DNA of 64,000 bases, from NCBI GenBank assembly GCA_020975725.1, contig QXJR01000012.1:248001-312000 (forward strand), read 5' to 3'. Within the stretch, counting starts at the first letter, position 1. Each line of letters opens with the position of its first letter. The translations under genes were made by a program, and so were the position numbers. Origin of the DNA: Picocystis sp. L7 (Eukaryota; Chlorophyta; Picocystophyceae; Picocystales; Picocystaceae). The notes under the pieces were generated by a model, which saw only the letters and a program-made list of their open reading frames with translations, had not been told where the DNA came from and did not search any database. Positions 42,051 to 52,444 of the stretch are shown here, piece after piece.

Positions 42051-43662
42051 CTACACCTGTGTCGCAGCAATGGTCGCAATATCTCCCCCGTGGACTGCGG
42101 TACCCTTCTCCGCTTCCTTTCTTTTCGTACCCGTACCTTCCGCTTTATTTTCTTCAAGATCACTCGTGTCTTCAGCCTCCTGCTCAGTGGCTGGAGGGCT
42201 ACCGGTGCGTCTACTACCTTCCTCTCCAGCAGTGCATTGGTTTCCACACTTCTGGACTTTCCGAGAATCGCTGCTGACTTGCCCGGCCGTGGAATTCTTT
42301 CGTGGCGCGCCCGTCCCAAGGACCGGACTCTCGAGCTTGTCATCCTGACCATCCTCCATATGGACACACGAAGGCCCAGACAATTCTTGCTGTAGACGCT
42401 CATCGCATCCTTCAGACCCGTCCCGGCTGTCGCTCTTGTCCTCCTGTTGGACTTCTTTACCTTTGTGGTATTCCAAAGCTTGTGCTTTCTGTGCCTGTAG
42501 CTCGTCCTGCTGTCTTTGGTGATACTCCTGCAGTTCATCTTTGTACTCTCCAAGTGAAAAGTTTGTGGCTGCCACTGGGCCTCGGAGTCGCACAAGTGCC
42601 CTGTCGTAAGCACATGCAGCATCTCTCTCGTCGTTGTACAGCCCCAGGTAAATGTGCTTCGACCCAGGCATGCCAATTCTTGCCTCCCACCTTCCATTGG
42701 GATGGTGTGTCACTCCTCTGTAAGACGAAGATCCTCTCGCAAACCCTTGGCTTTGCCTTCGTACTGCCATCACTAGTTCCTCCAATGTAATGTTTTCCAT
42801 GAAGGCCATCAGCTCGGTGTACTTTGACATGGGGAAGTTCGTTTTGACTGTGCTGCCCTTGCACTTTATAGCAGCGACGTCGTACGCTTCTGCAGCATGC
42901 TCCTCGTGTTCGTAACCTCCTAGATATACCTGCTTTCCTGTTTCTTTGACCCAGATGTGAGCTTCCCATCGTCCACTTCTTCTGTGCTTCGTCACACCCC
43001 GATATCGTGATGTTCTCTTTTTGGAAGCGGCCTCCCTTGAGTCTTCTCCTGAGGACGTATTTCTCTGTGTTGATGGGCAGGGGGGCCGAGGATCGGGAGA
43101 CCCCATTTGCGGTGCAGGGTGCATGGTATACGCATCACCGGAACCCCCAGTTGGGACTAGCACGAAGGACTGTCCTCCTCCGCCAGGTGCGGTTATCCGG
43201 ATGGGCTGGTTCGGTGGAACGATGCCTTGGGATTGTAGGTGACTCAGAGAGAGCTGAACCACCTGCTCCTCTTGTCCAGGATTATCCGCCAAGTACTTGG
43301 CGTAAGTTCCAGGATTCGGGTGGGCAGTGGTCTGGGGTTGACTTTGCATTTGAAAATTCTGCAGCACACTCATCCAGCTTTGCGGCATTCCCTGGTGACT
43401 CGAAGTCGGCTGTTGCGGGTGCTGTGCTTCGGTTCGAATTCTGCGATGCGGATCCCCTAGGTTCGCAGGAGCGCGCCACGAGATGCGGTCAGTACACATT
43501 TCACATTACTCTCGTCTTCTCGCGCACTCGTTTCTCCAGTAGTTTCGAATTGCGAAGCTCACCTCGCTGCAGGGTCTCCACCTCGGCGTTCAGCAGCGAC
43601 ATGAGCTGTTCTTCCATGGCTTGGTTCGAAGGCAGGTTCGCATGGGTCGCGTTGGGATCCAT
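42051..43662 (-). CDS. Tandem-AP2 transcription factor, copy 2 (2 exons)
   Basis: Exons 43563-43662 and 42051-43456 (106-nt intron, phase 1) give 501 residues. The two AP2 domains are at about 184-245 ([20 protein letters not shown] ... KQVYLGGYEHEEHAAEAYDVAA) and 274-335 ([19 protein letters not shown] ... IYLGLYNDERDAACAYDRA). The linker (ITLEELVMAVRRQSQGFARG) aligns with that of copy 1. Exon 1 encodes a leucine-rich N-terminus (MDPNATHANLPSNQAMEEQL). The N-terminal region before the domains is Gln/Pro-rich; the C-terminus is Glu/Lys/Gln-rich with coiled-coil potential. The gene is on the same strand as copy 1, separated by the eS30 gene. Confidence 0.94.
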
Positions 43663-45138
43663 CCACGCGCAGAGGATCCCTGGTCCACCCCCTTGTTCCG
43701 TTCCTTCCTTCCCACCAGCGTGAAAGCGACGTCCAGGTGCTGGTGGGAGCACGTCTGTTGGACGCTGTGCGTCTCCGACGTGGCTTCGCGCGTGTGCTTT
43801 TGCCGCACCAGCGCGTGTTGGTTTGATGCGCTGTGTCGCTCCCTCGGCCACTCCTGGACGCATGTTGGGGTCCGAAGCACCCACGAACCGTACGGAACCT
43901 GCAGAGGAACACCAATGAAAATACGCACCATCCTCTGCGGGTGGAGGGGTGCGGTTCGTCCGTCGACGACGGCTTTCGACCGGGTTCGATCGGGTGGAGG
44001 TTCGGGTTCGATCGGGATGGGAATCCCTTTGGAGAACCGAGGAAGGGGTCCGGTTCGTGCGGGTTCGAACCCAGGTGAGGAAGGGCAGGAGACGTCTTCT
44101 CGGACGAGGCAACGACTGGGGCAACGAGGGCGGTCCCTGGGAATGAGGGTGCAAGTGAAGAAAGGGTGTGGGAAACCGTGCAGGAACTCGTCCGCACGCA
44201 GACGTTTGTACGGGAGGTAGCGGGGGGTGGGAGGGTGCATCTGAAGCCGTCGAAGTCGACCTCAAGATACACCCTGCTCGGAATGGATCAGACAGGATGG
44301 TGGATCTCGACCGTTTGGAGGCGAGGACCGTCGATCCAAGGAACGAACCGATGCCACGATACCGAACTCACGCGGATGCATGGAGCGGGTGCCAACGTAT
44401 CACCTCGATTCACGCTGGCGAGACGAAAGGTGGATGGACGAGCACAGCTCTCTTGTCTCAGCGGAGGAGGATGCCTTTCCGTTGGAAAGCAGCCAGGATG
44501 GATGCTTCCGCTTCCCGTCGTCCGCGCATCTAGGGCGCACAAGGCCTAGAATCTCTCGTGCATCGTGCACCTGGGCCTGTTCCATGGGCATGACCTTTCG
44601 GCCTTCCCAGTGCCATTCACCCCAGTCCGTGTGTTGCGTCCGAGGCTTCGCCCTCGCCTCCTCCCACGTCATCCACCACCCCGCATCGATCGGACCTCCT
44701 TCGTTGTACCCCGGTCTTCCCCTCCCACCCTCCTCCCATCTGGGTCCTTGGTGGATCGGATGCCACCATCGTCTCGGAATGGTACGATCACGTGGCCCCT
44801 CCCCAACCCACCCTCGTTGGGTGGGGCGGGGGGAGTCGGTTGGGAGTCCAGGACGGATGTTTCGTCCGAGAATGGCTGGAAAATATGGTAGGTACCCTCG
44901 GATGAAACAAGGTCGTCGGAACGCATTCGGGACGGGAGATAAAGGGCAAACCGGCCAAAGACAAAACAGCACGTCCAAAGGACCGAGAGAGCAAGCAGTG
45001 ACCAACGGGCACGTCCTTCCAGGATCCGACAAGCGGAGTGATGCAACGGCCAGGATCCGACAGACCTCGAACACGTCGATGCCCGGTCGCACCGGGCACG
45101 AGCTTGTGAATAAAAATAACGAAATGTCGCTGTTGGTG
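43663..45138. other. 1.5-kb intergenic region
   Basis: No gene is recognised. It holds GCAGAGGA elements at 43669, 43901 and (inverted) 43931, and a GGGTTCGATCGG / GGGTTCGAACCC block at 43975-44075. 44250-45138 shows long overlapping frames on both strands without recognisable protein; the last part is the 3' flank of the gene ending at 45139. Confidence 0.5.
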
Positions 45139-46740
45139 CTACTGTGGCGTACCCCCAAGCCTGCTCTGTACCATGGCCACGAGCTTCTTTGACCAACCGG
45201 CTTCCTTCGCTAGATGGAGCTGCTTCATGGTCAACGACAGTTCCAATATTTCTGTCAAAGAAGAGGTGATGAACGAATTGCTCCTGGCAAAATTAGTAAG
45301 CTCCTTGGCAAATGCTGACTCGTCCACTACGAGAGGATTTAATTCCTTCATTGCTTCGAAAACTGTTGCGTTCTTCAACAAGGCTCCCTGCATCAGGGGG
45401 GCGGATCCCATCACGCCAAGTCGCAATCTAGCAGCTGCCTCTGGTGCCGTGAATCTGCTCTTTTCCAATCCATCTATCCTCTGATGTTCAGCTGTCCATG
45501 AAGAAGGCCGGCCAGCACTCACTGGCATCTGTATATACCTGAACCCGTGGTCACGTCCACCTACAGATTCCGCAAGGTTGACGAGCTCTTGCAGCTGCAA
45601 ATGCAGGGGGTCTTGCGGGCTTCTGAACAAACAATCAACCGTTGAGACACCGTAACTTTGAATGAGTCCCTGGGTACGTTTCTTTTCTAGGAATTCAAAC
45701 GCTGCCTTGATTCTTAAGTGGAACTCCTCTCGGCCAATTGCTCCCAGCAATGCTTCTGCTGGAGTGTCTAGGAAGAGAACATCCAAGGTTGCTATGCCTA
45801 AGTTCGAAAGGGACTGCTCGAAACTTTTTTGCAAGCATTGTGGAGCGATGCAATAGTTGCCTAAAAAGGCGGAAGCTCCGACACTTCTTCTTTGCAGCTG
45901 CTCCCACCATTTGGCCAAACCATCGTGAAATGGATTACCTGGTAGAAATCCAGCCTTGGATGAAAGAAACAGATTTGATCTGGAAATGTTTAGAAAAGAA
46001 ACCGTGCGCAGGACCCGACCTATGGACATTTCACTACGTTGCTTCCTGGAGACTATGGACGTGTCGATCACATTCACCCCATTTAAGATTGCCGTGCCAA
46101 TGGCCTGTTCCATTCCGAAGTCTGCTAGGTCGCTTGCTTCCCCCTCTTCCGTTCCCATACCAATGGTGCTAAGGTGCAGCCAAGGGGTGGATCGAACTTT
46201 CTGATTGCGGACGATGCAAGTGCCCAGAGAAGGATCTCTGCGGTAGAATGAGCTTTCTATTGCTCTGGTCCTCTGAAGGTCCATTGCGAACTTCCTTGTG
46301 TCATCATCAGTGGCATATCCAGGAAGGCGGTCCTCTGTAGCGAAGGGTTTGTTTCTCACCCTGCAAGGATACATCTTGCATGTCTTCCGACAATTTTCCA
46401 TCATGAATGTCGGGGCTGTGAAGCATTCACCTGCAGCTTCTTTTTCGAAGCACTGGGCGCTTGTATCTTCGCACGGGTTCAAGCATCCGTTCTCTTGACA
46501 GGAGAGCGGACATCGTTGCACAACCCAGGTGGCAGGTCGACCTTCATCGATCCCGGTGTCGCACTTGCCTTCCCTCGCCAGCGTCGGACAGTTGCCAAAC
46601 TTGTCTGGCTCGCAGAGTTGTTGTGCACGCAGCCCGTGCGAGCCCAGTCCGAGGAGGAGGAGCGCAGGCCAGGTGCGTCGCACAATCTTCCACTTCGTCC
46701 CCTGGTTCGCGAGCTTCTCGTCTTCGACCACGACGTTCAT
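45139..46740 (-). CDS. Secreted or membrane protein with ShKT domains and an aldo/keto-reductase-like domain
   Basis: 533 residues from the ATG at 46740. A hydrophobic stretch (about 24-34, WPALLLLGLG) serves as signal peptide or anchor. A cysteine-rich region with two ShKT-like modules (about 42-132: CPTLAREGKCDTG..W..QRCPLSCQENGC and CFEKEAAGECFTAPTFMMENCRKTCKMYPC) follows. The rest resembles an aldo/keto reductase barrel (GTAILNGVNVIDTS, SIGRVL, LFLSSKAGF, YGVSTVDCL). Of the usual catalytic Asp-Tyr-Lys-His set, Asp (IDTS) and Lys (SSKAG) are seen, but the Tyr region reads SRKQRSE and the His position reads FLDTPAE. So it may not reduce carbonyls. A longer start at 46854 is also in frame. 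Confidence 0.75.
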   Translation of the reverse strand: MNVVVEDEKLANQGTKWKIVRRTWPALLLLGLGSHGLRAQQLCEPDKFGNCPTLAREGKCDTGIDEGRPATWVVQRCPLSCQENGCLNPCEDTSAQCFEKEAAGECFTAPTFMMENCRKTCKMYPCRVRNKPFATEDRLPGYATDDDTRKFAMDLQRTRAIESSFYRRDPSLGTCIVRNQKVRSTPWLHLSTIGMGTEEGEASDLADFGMEQAIGTAILNGVNVIDTSIVSRKQRSEMSIGRVLRTVSFLNISRSNLFLSSKAGFLPGNPFHDGLAKWWEQLQRRSVGASAFLGNYCIAPQCLQKSFEQSLSNLGIATLDVLFLDTPAEALLGAIGREEFHLRIKAAFEFLEKKRTQGLIQSYGVSTVDCLFRSPQDPLHLQLQELVNLAESVGGRDHGFRYIQMPVSAGRPSSWTAEHQRIDGLEKSRFTAPEAAARLRLGVMGSAPLMQGALLKNATVFEAMKELNPLVVDESAFAKELTNFARSNSFITSSLTEILELSLTMKQLHLAKEAGWSKKLVAMVQSRLGGTPQ

Positions 46741-47022
46741 CGTCTTGTGCTCTTTGTGGACGCTGTCATGTCCACACCATCGTCTTCGCCTTTCGAATCG
46801 ACGGTCCCTGTTTCCTTGGAAGGAAGTCTCCCCTCTAGGATCGGACGACCCCATCCCGTCCTCCCAGGCTGGAGGAATGCGAACAGGGGTACGAAAGGAT
46901 GAAGCGGATCATGAAATGCAAAAGGTCGATAGACAGACGACCTCAACCAGGCAATGGTGTGTAGAAGGTACATTACATTGACACTACACGCTGCGCGTAC
47001 ATCGGTACAACATGTGAGAGGC

Positions 47023-48321
47023 TCATTCCTTCACATAGATCGAAAGGGGTTCGTAACGCTCGATGTCCAAAAAAGCCTCCACCGAATCGATGGCTTGATC
47101 ACTGCAGAGTCTACCATCTTCAAGGGGATCGTCCGTGTCACATACTTGATGGCCTCCAAACACATACACAATACCACCAACTTCTGCAGCCCCAGTACGG
47201 AAACGTGGGTTGGTGATGGGAGCCTTGTCCACCCACATGTCAAGCTCTGGGTAGTACTCCTCGGTCCAATGTAAGGATGCTTTGTTCACACCCGGAGTAA
47301 CAGTGGTTTCACCACTGACCACAAGAATTTTGTTGCCAGGCAGCGCAGTGGCAGCACCATCGCCTTTGACATAAGGCATTTCTGCACGAGTCCTCCATGT
47401 TCGAGTTGTTGGATTGTACGAATAAACAGAGGAGGTGAACGTGTCTCCATCATATCCACCAAGGGCGTACAACTCACCACCGGAGACTGCACACATAACA
47501 TCACCACGGCCTTCTGGCAAATCGGGGACACGCGACCAACTTTCAGTGGCTGGATCATACTCTTCTACAGCTCTCAAAGTCGCGTAACTTTCTCCATATC
47601 CACCAATGACATACAGTTTCCCACCAAGGGTTGCAGCGCAGGTATCCCCGTGTGGGAATTCGGTGCAAGCACCTTCACGCCATTCGTTGTTCTCGATGTT
47701 ATAGATGCGCAAGCATTCAGAGTGTTGCCCGTCGCTGCTTGCATTACCCGAAGTGTATCCACCAATAACATACAGCTCCTGATCTAGCACCGCTGCACCA
47801 TGTCGAAACCTTGTTTCGGGTAGAGGTGCGACCTCTTCGTACAGATGCAAAAAGGGATTGTATTTCAGCACAGAAGACAAAATGGTACCGTTCTCGTCCA
47901 ATCCACCCACCAAGTAAATGTCGTTTCCATCTTTGGTGATTGCGAAATCGCTTCTTGCTTCGGGGAGGGGGGTTTTAGCACCCCAGTTGCCAGTTCCTGC
48001 CCAGAGCTGCCCCATGTTGCGGTAACCACGTGCCGATGGATCGATTCGGCTGGAAAGCTGGACCTCTCCAGTCATGTCTTTCACCTGGTCGATGTCATTT
48101 TTGTTATCGACAGCGATGGCCAAGGCTGCAATTCCCAGCACAAGGCCGACCAAGGCCACCAGGAAAGTCACGAATGGCAAGTACTTGCGCATTGCGGTTT
48201 CTTTCTTGATTCCTATCCCTTCTCCGGGCATTCCACTTTGATAGTGGTCGTTGGAGTAGGCACCATTTCCTCCTTGCTCTGCGTCATCCACGTATGGTTT
48301 GGTCTGGCGATCCCCCATCAT
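47023..48321 (-). CDS. Kelch-repeat type II membrane protein
   Basis: A 432-residue protein. The N-terminus is cytosolic (MMGDRQTKPYVDD), followed by one membrane span at about 47-71 (YLPFVTFLVALVGLVLGIAAL). The rest is a kelch beta-propeller: repeats include DIYLVGGLDENGT, ELYVIGGYTSG, KLYVIGGYGES, ELYALGGYDGD and IVYVFGGHQV, five to six blades. The topology suggests the propeller faces the outside or a lumen. Partners are unknown. The frame is open upstream without an ATG, so 48321 is used; an upstream exon cannot be excluded. It has two Met codons in a row at the start. Confidence 0.88.
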   Translation of the reverse strand: MMGDRQTKPYVDDAEQGGNGAYSNDHYQSGMPGEGIGIKKETAMRKYLPFVTFLVALVGLVLGIAALAIAVDNKNDIDQVKDMTGEVQLSSRIDPSARGYRNMGQLWAGTGNWGAKTPLPEARSDFAITKDGNDIYLVGGLDENGTILSSVLKYNPFLHLYEEVAPLPETRFRHGAAVLDQELYVIGGYTSGNASSDGQHSECLRIYNIENNEWREGACTEFPHGDTCAATLGGKLYVIGGYGESYATLRAVEEYDPATESWSRVPDLPEGRGDVMCAVSGGELYALGGYDGDTFTSSVYSYNPTTRTWRTRAEMPYVKGDGAATALPGNKILVVSGETTVTPGVNKASLHWTEEYYPELDMWVDKAPITNPRFRTGAAEVGGIVYVFGGHQVCDTDDPLEDGRLCSDQAIDSVEAFLDIERYEPLSIYVKE

Positions 48322-49577
48322 CTTGGCACGACGGGTATGGCTCTCAAACGTTTTGGAAGGGGCTTGTTTTGTTACGGGTGGTAGCTGCGACACCCTGCTG
48401 CAAATTCACGACGTTTTGCTGGCTCCCAAGTGCACTGGTGCTTCGCAGCAGCCACTTGACGTTCTGAACCAAATGGCGGCGCTCAGAGTCCCTAAACCCG
48501 AGCCACTCCGTACTTAACTCCGGTCGAAACCGGCGGAGCTGTCATCCAAACGGTTACCGTTATCGATGGTATCCGAGCCATTGGGACGGATGGCGACTTG
48601 GGGTTACTTGCCGAGGTTCGTTGGACTAGGCGGTGGATGGGCGGACGAGCTCGCACCACGAGGCACCACGGGACCGATCCTTTTGGAAGGACGGTGGCTC
48701 GTGTAGAAATGATTGAAAAGGGACGCTTGAGCTGGTTGGTGCTCGAGGCGGTCCGAGTGGACGATTCGGACGCGGTTTGTCACGGACACCTTTCCTCGCT
48801 TCGCCTCGGGTTCTTTGTCTGCACACAAGGGTCCAGAAGCAAGGGTGGGTTCGCACTGCTCGCTTCACCAGCCATCGCTGTGTCGTCTCTTGCACTTCGA
48901 AACAGGCCAAAGGGTTCCATGGACCACCAACCGCTCCCCACCTATCGACGAACCCAAGGTTGGCCAGTCGTTCCTGCTTTCAAATCTGGCGGGTCGACCT
49001 CACGTCACTCGTTTCCTCGTCGAAGGGGATCGACCAGGGAGCCGCCAGGCTGTCTTCGGTTCGGGAGATCTTTGCCCCACCGACTTTGTGCCCCAGTGAG
49101 GCTGGGTCTTGGGTCGCCGAAGGTCTTGCCCCTTGGCTACCCCGAAAGGACGGCCACGTGACTCGCCAGAAAACAATCCTCGTAACCCCGGGAGATTCTG
49201 GGCCGAGAAAGGAAGGCTGCGATCGTCCCCTTCGCCCACACGTGACCTGTGCCGCAGAGGAAGTCCTCCCCCGACCAACTGGCGGGAAATGCTCCTCGAC
49301 GCCTGCACATCCCGAGGTCACGATTCCCCGATTCTTTCTTGCATAGAAAGGGTCCGATCTTGCATGTGCTGCAGAGGATGTTCCGATGGCATGGGCCGGT
49401 CCAAGCCCTGTCCCGAACAGATACGTCGATCTTCGGTGACGCACACGGCTGAGCAAGACGTCTTTCGGACGCGTGAACGCATCCAAGCGAACTTCCGATC
49501 GATCCAAGGGACACATCGAAGGTGGAACCGGACGCAAGGAAGGACTGGACAACACAAGGTCCATCGAAGAAGGGAAG
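48322..49577. other. 1.3-kb divergent promoter, kelch protein / unknown gene
   Basis: GC-rich DNA with no clear gene. GCAGAGGA occurs at 49254 and 49371, each after a pyrimidine-containing stretch, so these could be splice acceptors of an upstream exon of the next gene or copies of a shared element. Confidence 0.45.
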
Positions 49578-50117
49578 ATGCGCCTGGGAGAGACCTCGAT
49601 CGGTCGGGCCGCCGACCTGAGCAGGCACGAAGCTTGCTATGCCGTACCCTCGTCCAAGTCGTTGTTGATGGCGGCGGCGATGCAGCGCTTCGTCCGAAAC
49701 CACAATCACCACGTGGAGGGTGCGGAGAACAAGGCCGAATGCAAACAGCAGGGATTGGGCGAAACGGAACAAGGACCTCATCAAGGAGAATGGGCCAGGA
49801 AAGAGTCCCACGAAGAGGCTGGACCGCGGGAAGCACTGGTTGCACCAGCGGCCGGAGACTGGCCTTACTTGCTGGAGTTCTTCATGTCCATGCAGAAGTC
49901 CGTGGAAGCGATCGAGACGAACCTGGATCTCGGTCGCAAGATGCAACAAGGCTACTTTGACGAATCGTTCCTTGCGCTTCTGGACATCGTCGAGGGTCTC
50001 GGGACCGACACACAGGTCTTCTCAAGTGAAAGGGACAGTATCAGCCTGTGGAAGACGTTGGACCAACAGGCAGAGCGACTGCAGCGAAGATGCCCAGAAC
50101 ACTACTTCGCAAGGTAA
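49578..50117 (+). CDS. Unknown protein (5' end uncertain)
   Basis: 179 residues from the first ATG in frame. I do not recognise it. The C-terminal half looks folded and helical (DWPYLLEFFMSMQKSVEAIETNLDLGRK, FDESFLALLDIVEGLG, SLWKTLDQQAERLQRRCPEHYF). The middle is polar and Glu/Gly/Gln-rich. Upstream the same frame is open but lacks an ATG, so a first exon may be missing. AATAAA follows the stop by 40 nt, and the gene converges on SWT1 with 83 nt between stops, the standard layout here, which supports its reality. Confidence 0.55.
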   Translation: MRLGETSIGRAADLSRHEACYAVPSSKSLLMAAAMQRFVRNHNHHVEGAENKAECKQQGLGETEQGPHQGEWARKESHEEAGPREALVAPAAGDWPYLLEFFMSMQKSVEAIETNLDLGRKMQQGYFDESFLALLDIVEGLGTDTQVFSSERDSISLWKTLDQQAERLQRRCPEHYFAR

Positions 50118-50157
50118 AACCCACACGTCAGGTCAGCAAGCATCTGAGCGTTTCTGC

Positions 50158-50163
50158 AATAAA
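50158..50163 (+). terminator. Poly(A) signal AATAAA of the unknown gene
   Basis: AATAAA lies 40 nt after the stop at 50117. Confidence 0.6.
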
Positions 50164-50188
50164 TACATGATGTATCTCATGCACACTC

Positions 50189-50194
50189 TTTATT
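50189..50194 (-). terminator. Poly(A) signal AATAAA of the SWT1-like gene
   Basis: TTTATT on plus lies just past the minus-strand stop at 50201. The two signals of this convergent pair are 25 nt apart. Confidence 0.5.
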
Positions 50195-50200
50195 GATAGT

Positions 50201-52111
50201 TCACCCCTCCAATTCCTGCAGTAGCCTGATTGTTTGTGATATACAGTCTTTGCAGTGGTTCAGGTGGTCCATCGAGGCTGACGAACTGGTGACGGACAGA
50301 AAAAATTCGTGCGGTGCGACATGCATTGCGCTAGATGTGATGTTCGTCAGAATCACATTGAGGCTAATACTCAGCTTGTGAAAAGCGCGTTCAAAATCTT
50401 TGGCTGTAGCATCAGATTGGCGGAGAACTTTGCAAGCGTCACTGATTCCATCAGAAAGTGCATCTAGACTACTTATCAGCACACGAAACGGTTGGCTGCT
50501 GCCCAAATGTTGACCATGTGCTGGTGCGTGAGAGTCTCCCCCATAGAGCACTGAAATCCTATACGTCAAGGCATCGGAGAGCTTCTGGATGGCTTGAAAC
50601 CCTTCGCCTGCCGTGATGCGCCCCTTAGCGTTGGGACAAATAAATCCCAGCTCCAGATCTTGGAGCAACCACGCCATCAGGGGATCCTTCCATTCCTGAC
50701 TTTGAACCTTCAACCTTTTCTGGGACGTTGGGACTACCAGAAGCAGTGCAACAACATGCAGCTTCAGAACCTTTGCTCGCCCCTGAGCGGCTAAGCCAGG
50801 ATTCAAACGTTCAGTTGGTGCCTTCAGAACTAAATGCTCAACGGCATCAATGCACTTCAAGGTGTCGAAGCCTTCCACTGCGTTACTTTTGGCGATCTTC
50901 CGCATGATCTGCTCTAGCACATCAACTTGTTGAAGCAGTGAGGGTGGCATTACGTCTCGGAAAACTGCGTTCCAGTGTCGGCGTATGTAGGAAGCAATGT
51001 CTTTCCCCTTCCATGGAGGCTTTGTGTCTATGACATCTTCCCACAGATCCCCCATGGCCCTTTCAAATTGGGCTAGGCAAACGTCGTTATACACATCCTC
51101 AAACACGGTTACTGCTTCATTGATGAGCTCGTACCAGTCCGTGGATTTGATCGCATCTGTGCTGGTAAAGGTTGGACAGTCTTCTTCTTCTAGAGGTGTG
51201 GGTGCTTCTACTCCTGTTGCCGTATTTTCGGCCTCGTGCATGAGTTCCTCGGCACCTGATGGGAAATCCTTCGTGCTACAAGCTGATACGCCGTTGGCTA
51301 TGGCTTTCACGCAGAGATTTGCATCGTTGGAGAGAAGGACTACACCTGCACCAAAATCTGCCCCTTGGTTCTGTGTCCCCCCTTCGTTCATTTTCTGCTG
51401 GTAATGAATGCAGCATTGCAGAATTCGATCATCGTTGTTCACGTGGGAACCCACTGAGAACTTTTGGAGCTTCTTGGCCGCATCTCGGAATTCCGACATG
51501 GTCTGTACAAATGTGAAGCCATCTGGACGCATCGCAACCTGCTTGAGGTGGCGTATGGCTTGCCTCGCCAGATCTGCGACTCGCGATCCTGTCCCGTCCC
51601 CTCTTCTGGACGACTTGAGGCCGTCCAATTCGCAAACCACAATCCAAGGTACAACCACGAGCACCTGGCAATGGGGTGCATACCGATCTTTGAGGGACTG
51701 CACAAAAGAGAGGTGGGTGAGGACGACGTTGGTGTCGAGCACGATGCAGACCAGCGGCACCTCTGGGCTCGAAGCAACCATGGGGGCGTGTTCCCTCGCT
51801 TCTCCGATGTCCACTTCGAGTGTCACACCTTCCATGGGCTGTGCATCGTCGTTCAGCATCCAGATTGGCGCATGCCTGTGTTTTTCCAGCACTTCCACCA
51901 CCTCCATGTCTTCCGTGGGTTGTTCCAGTTCGTCTTGGAGTGTGCACCATTCCTCCCTTCCCTCTTCCTTCACCCACAGATTCCCGTCGAAGTAGCCCTT
52001 TTCCTTCCATTTGACCAACATCTGCATTGGAAAGGGTCCCTGTTCGCGTCCTTTCCTATCCAGGTAGGTGTACATGCGCATGGCCGTGGCACCCAAAGGG
52101 TCCTGGTCCAT
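50201..52111 (-). CDS. SWT1: SWT1-like PIN-domain endonuclease with N-terminal GYF domain
   Basis: A 636-residue single-exon protein. Residues about 12-60 form a GYF-like domain (MYTYLDRKGREQGPFPMQMLVKWKEKGYFDGNLWV), which binds proline-rich peptides. About 118-300 is a PIN nuclease domain: CIVLDTNVVLTHL, VVVPWIVVCELDGLK, VNNDDRILQCC and LLSNDANLCVKA supply the acidic metal-binding residues. The C-terminal half is helical. PIN proteins of the SWT1 type cleave RNA and are linked to quality control of nuclear mRNP export in yeast. A GYF domain fused to SWT1 is unusual to me. The ATG at 52111 starts the frame; the gene is divergent from the E2 gene by 333 bp. Confidence 0.85.
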   Translation of the reverse strand: MDQDPLGATAMRMYTYLDRKGREQGPFPMQMLVKWKEKGYFDGNLWVKEEGREEWCTLQDELEQPTEDMEVVEVLEKHRHAPIWMLNDDAQPMEGVTLEVDIGEAREHAPMVASSPEVPLVCIVLDTNVVLTHLSFVQSLKDRYAPHCQVLVVVPWIVVCELDGLKSSRRGDGTGSRVADLARQAIRHLKQVAMRPDGFTFVQTMSEFRDAAKKLQKFSVGSHVNNDDRILQCCIHYQQKMNEGGTQNQGADFGAGVVLLSNDANLCVKAIANGVSACSTKDFPSGAEELMHEAENTATGVEAPTPLEEEDCPTFTSTDAIKSTDWYELINEAVTVFEDVYNDVCLAQFERAMGDLWEDVIDTKPPWKGKDIASYIRRHWNAVFRDVMPPSLLQQVDVLEQIMRKIAKSNAVEGFDTLKCIDAVEHLVLKAPTERLNPGLAAQGRAKVLKLHVVALLLVVPTSQKRLKVQSQEWKDPLMAWLLQDLELGFICPNAKGRITAGEGFQAIQKLSDALTYRISVLYGGDSHAPAHGQHLGSSQPFRVLISSLDALSDGISDACKVLRQSDATAKDFERAFHKLSISLNVILTNITSSAMHVAPHEFFLSVTSSSASMDHLNHCKDCISQTIRLLQELEG

Positions 52112-52444
52112 CGGTCACTGCACTCTGCCATCCATACCTCCTCCCTTGGGATGAACCCCATGGGTCGGGTGTGGCCACTGGGTGGGAGGGGGATCGATCC
52201 AAGGGGCCCAACCCATCGTTGAACCTGACTCGACAGTCCGGAAAAGAAAAACACAAAGGGCTGGAGACCCAGGTCTGAGCCCTTTCGCATCGGTCGGGTG
52301 GGCAGGGTTGTGAACGTTCGGAAGGAAACCGGAACCGTACCAGAAGCACAGTTGTGAAGGTGGGTGCGAGGGACCCTGAGAGGGGGGTCGTGCTGCGAAG
52401 GAGAGCACGGAAGGACGCGATCCGACGAGTGATCTCCACCGACG
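52112..52444. other. Compact divergent promoter, SWT1-like / UBC6-type E2
   Basis: 333 bp between the two start codons. No gene and no clear copy of motif A. It contains GGATCGATCC and GGGGACC-type runs typical of the GC-rich promoters here. Confidence 0.5.

Noticed and set aside
44380-45192. 270-codon plus frame opposite the AKR-like 3' end
   Set aside because: Starts without ATG, has opposing long frames on minus, and runs antisense into the real gene.
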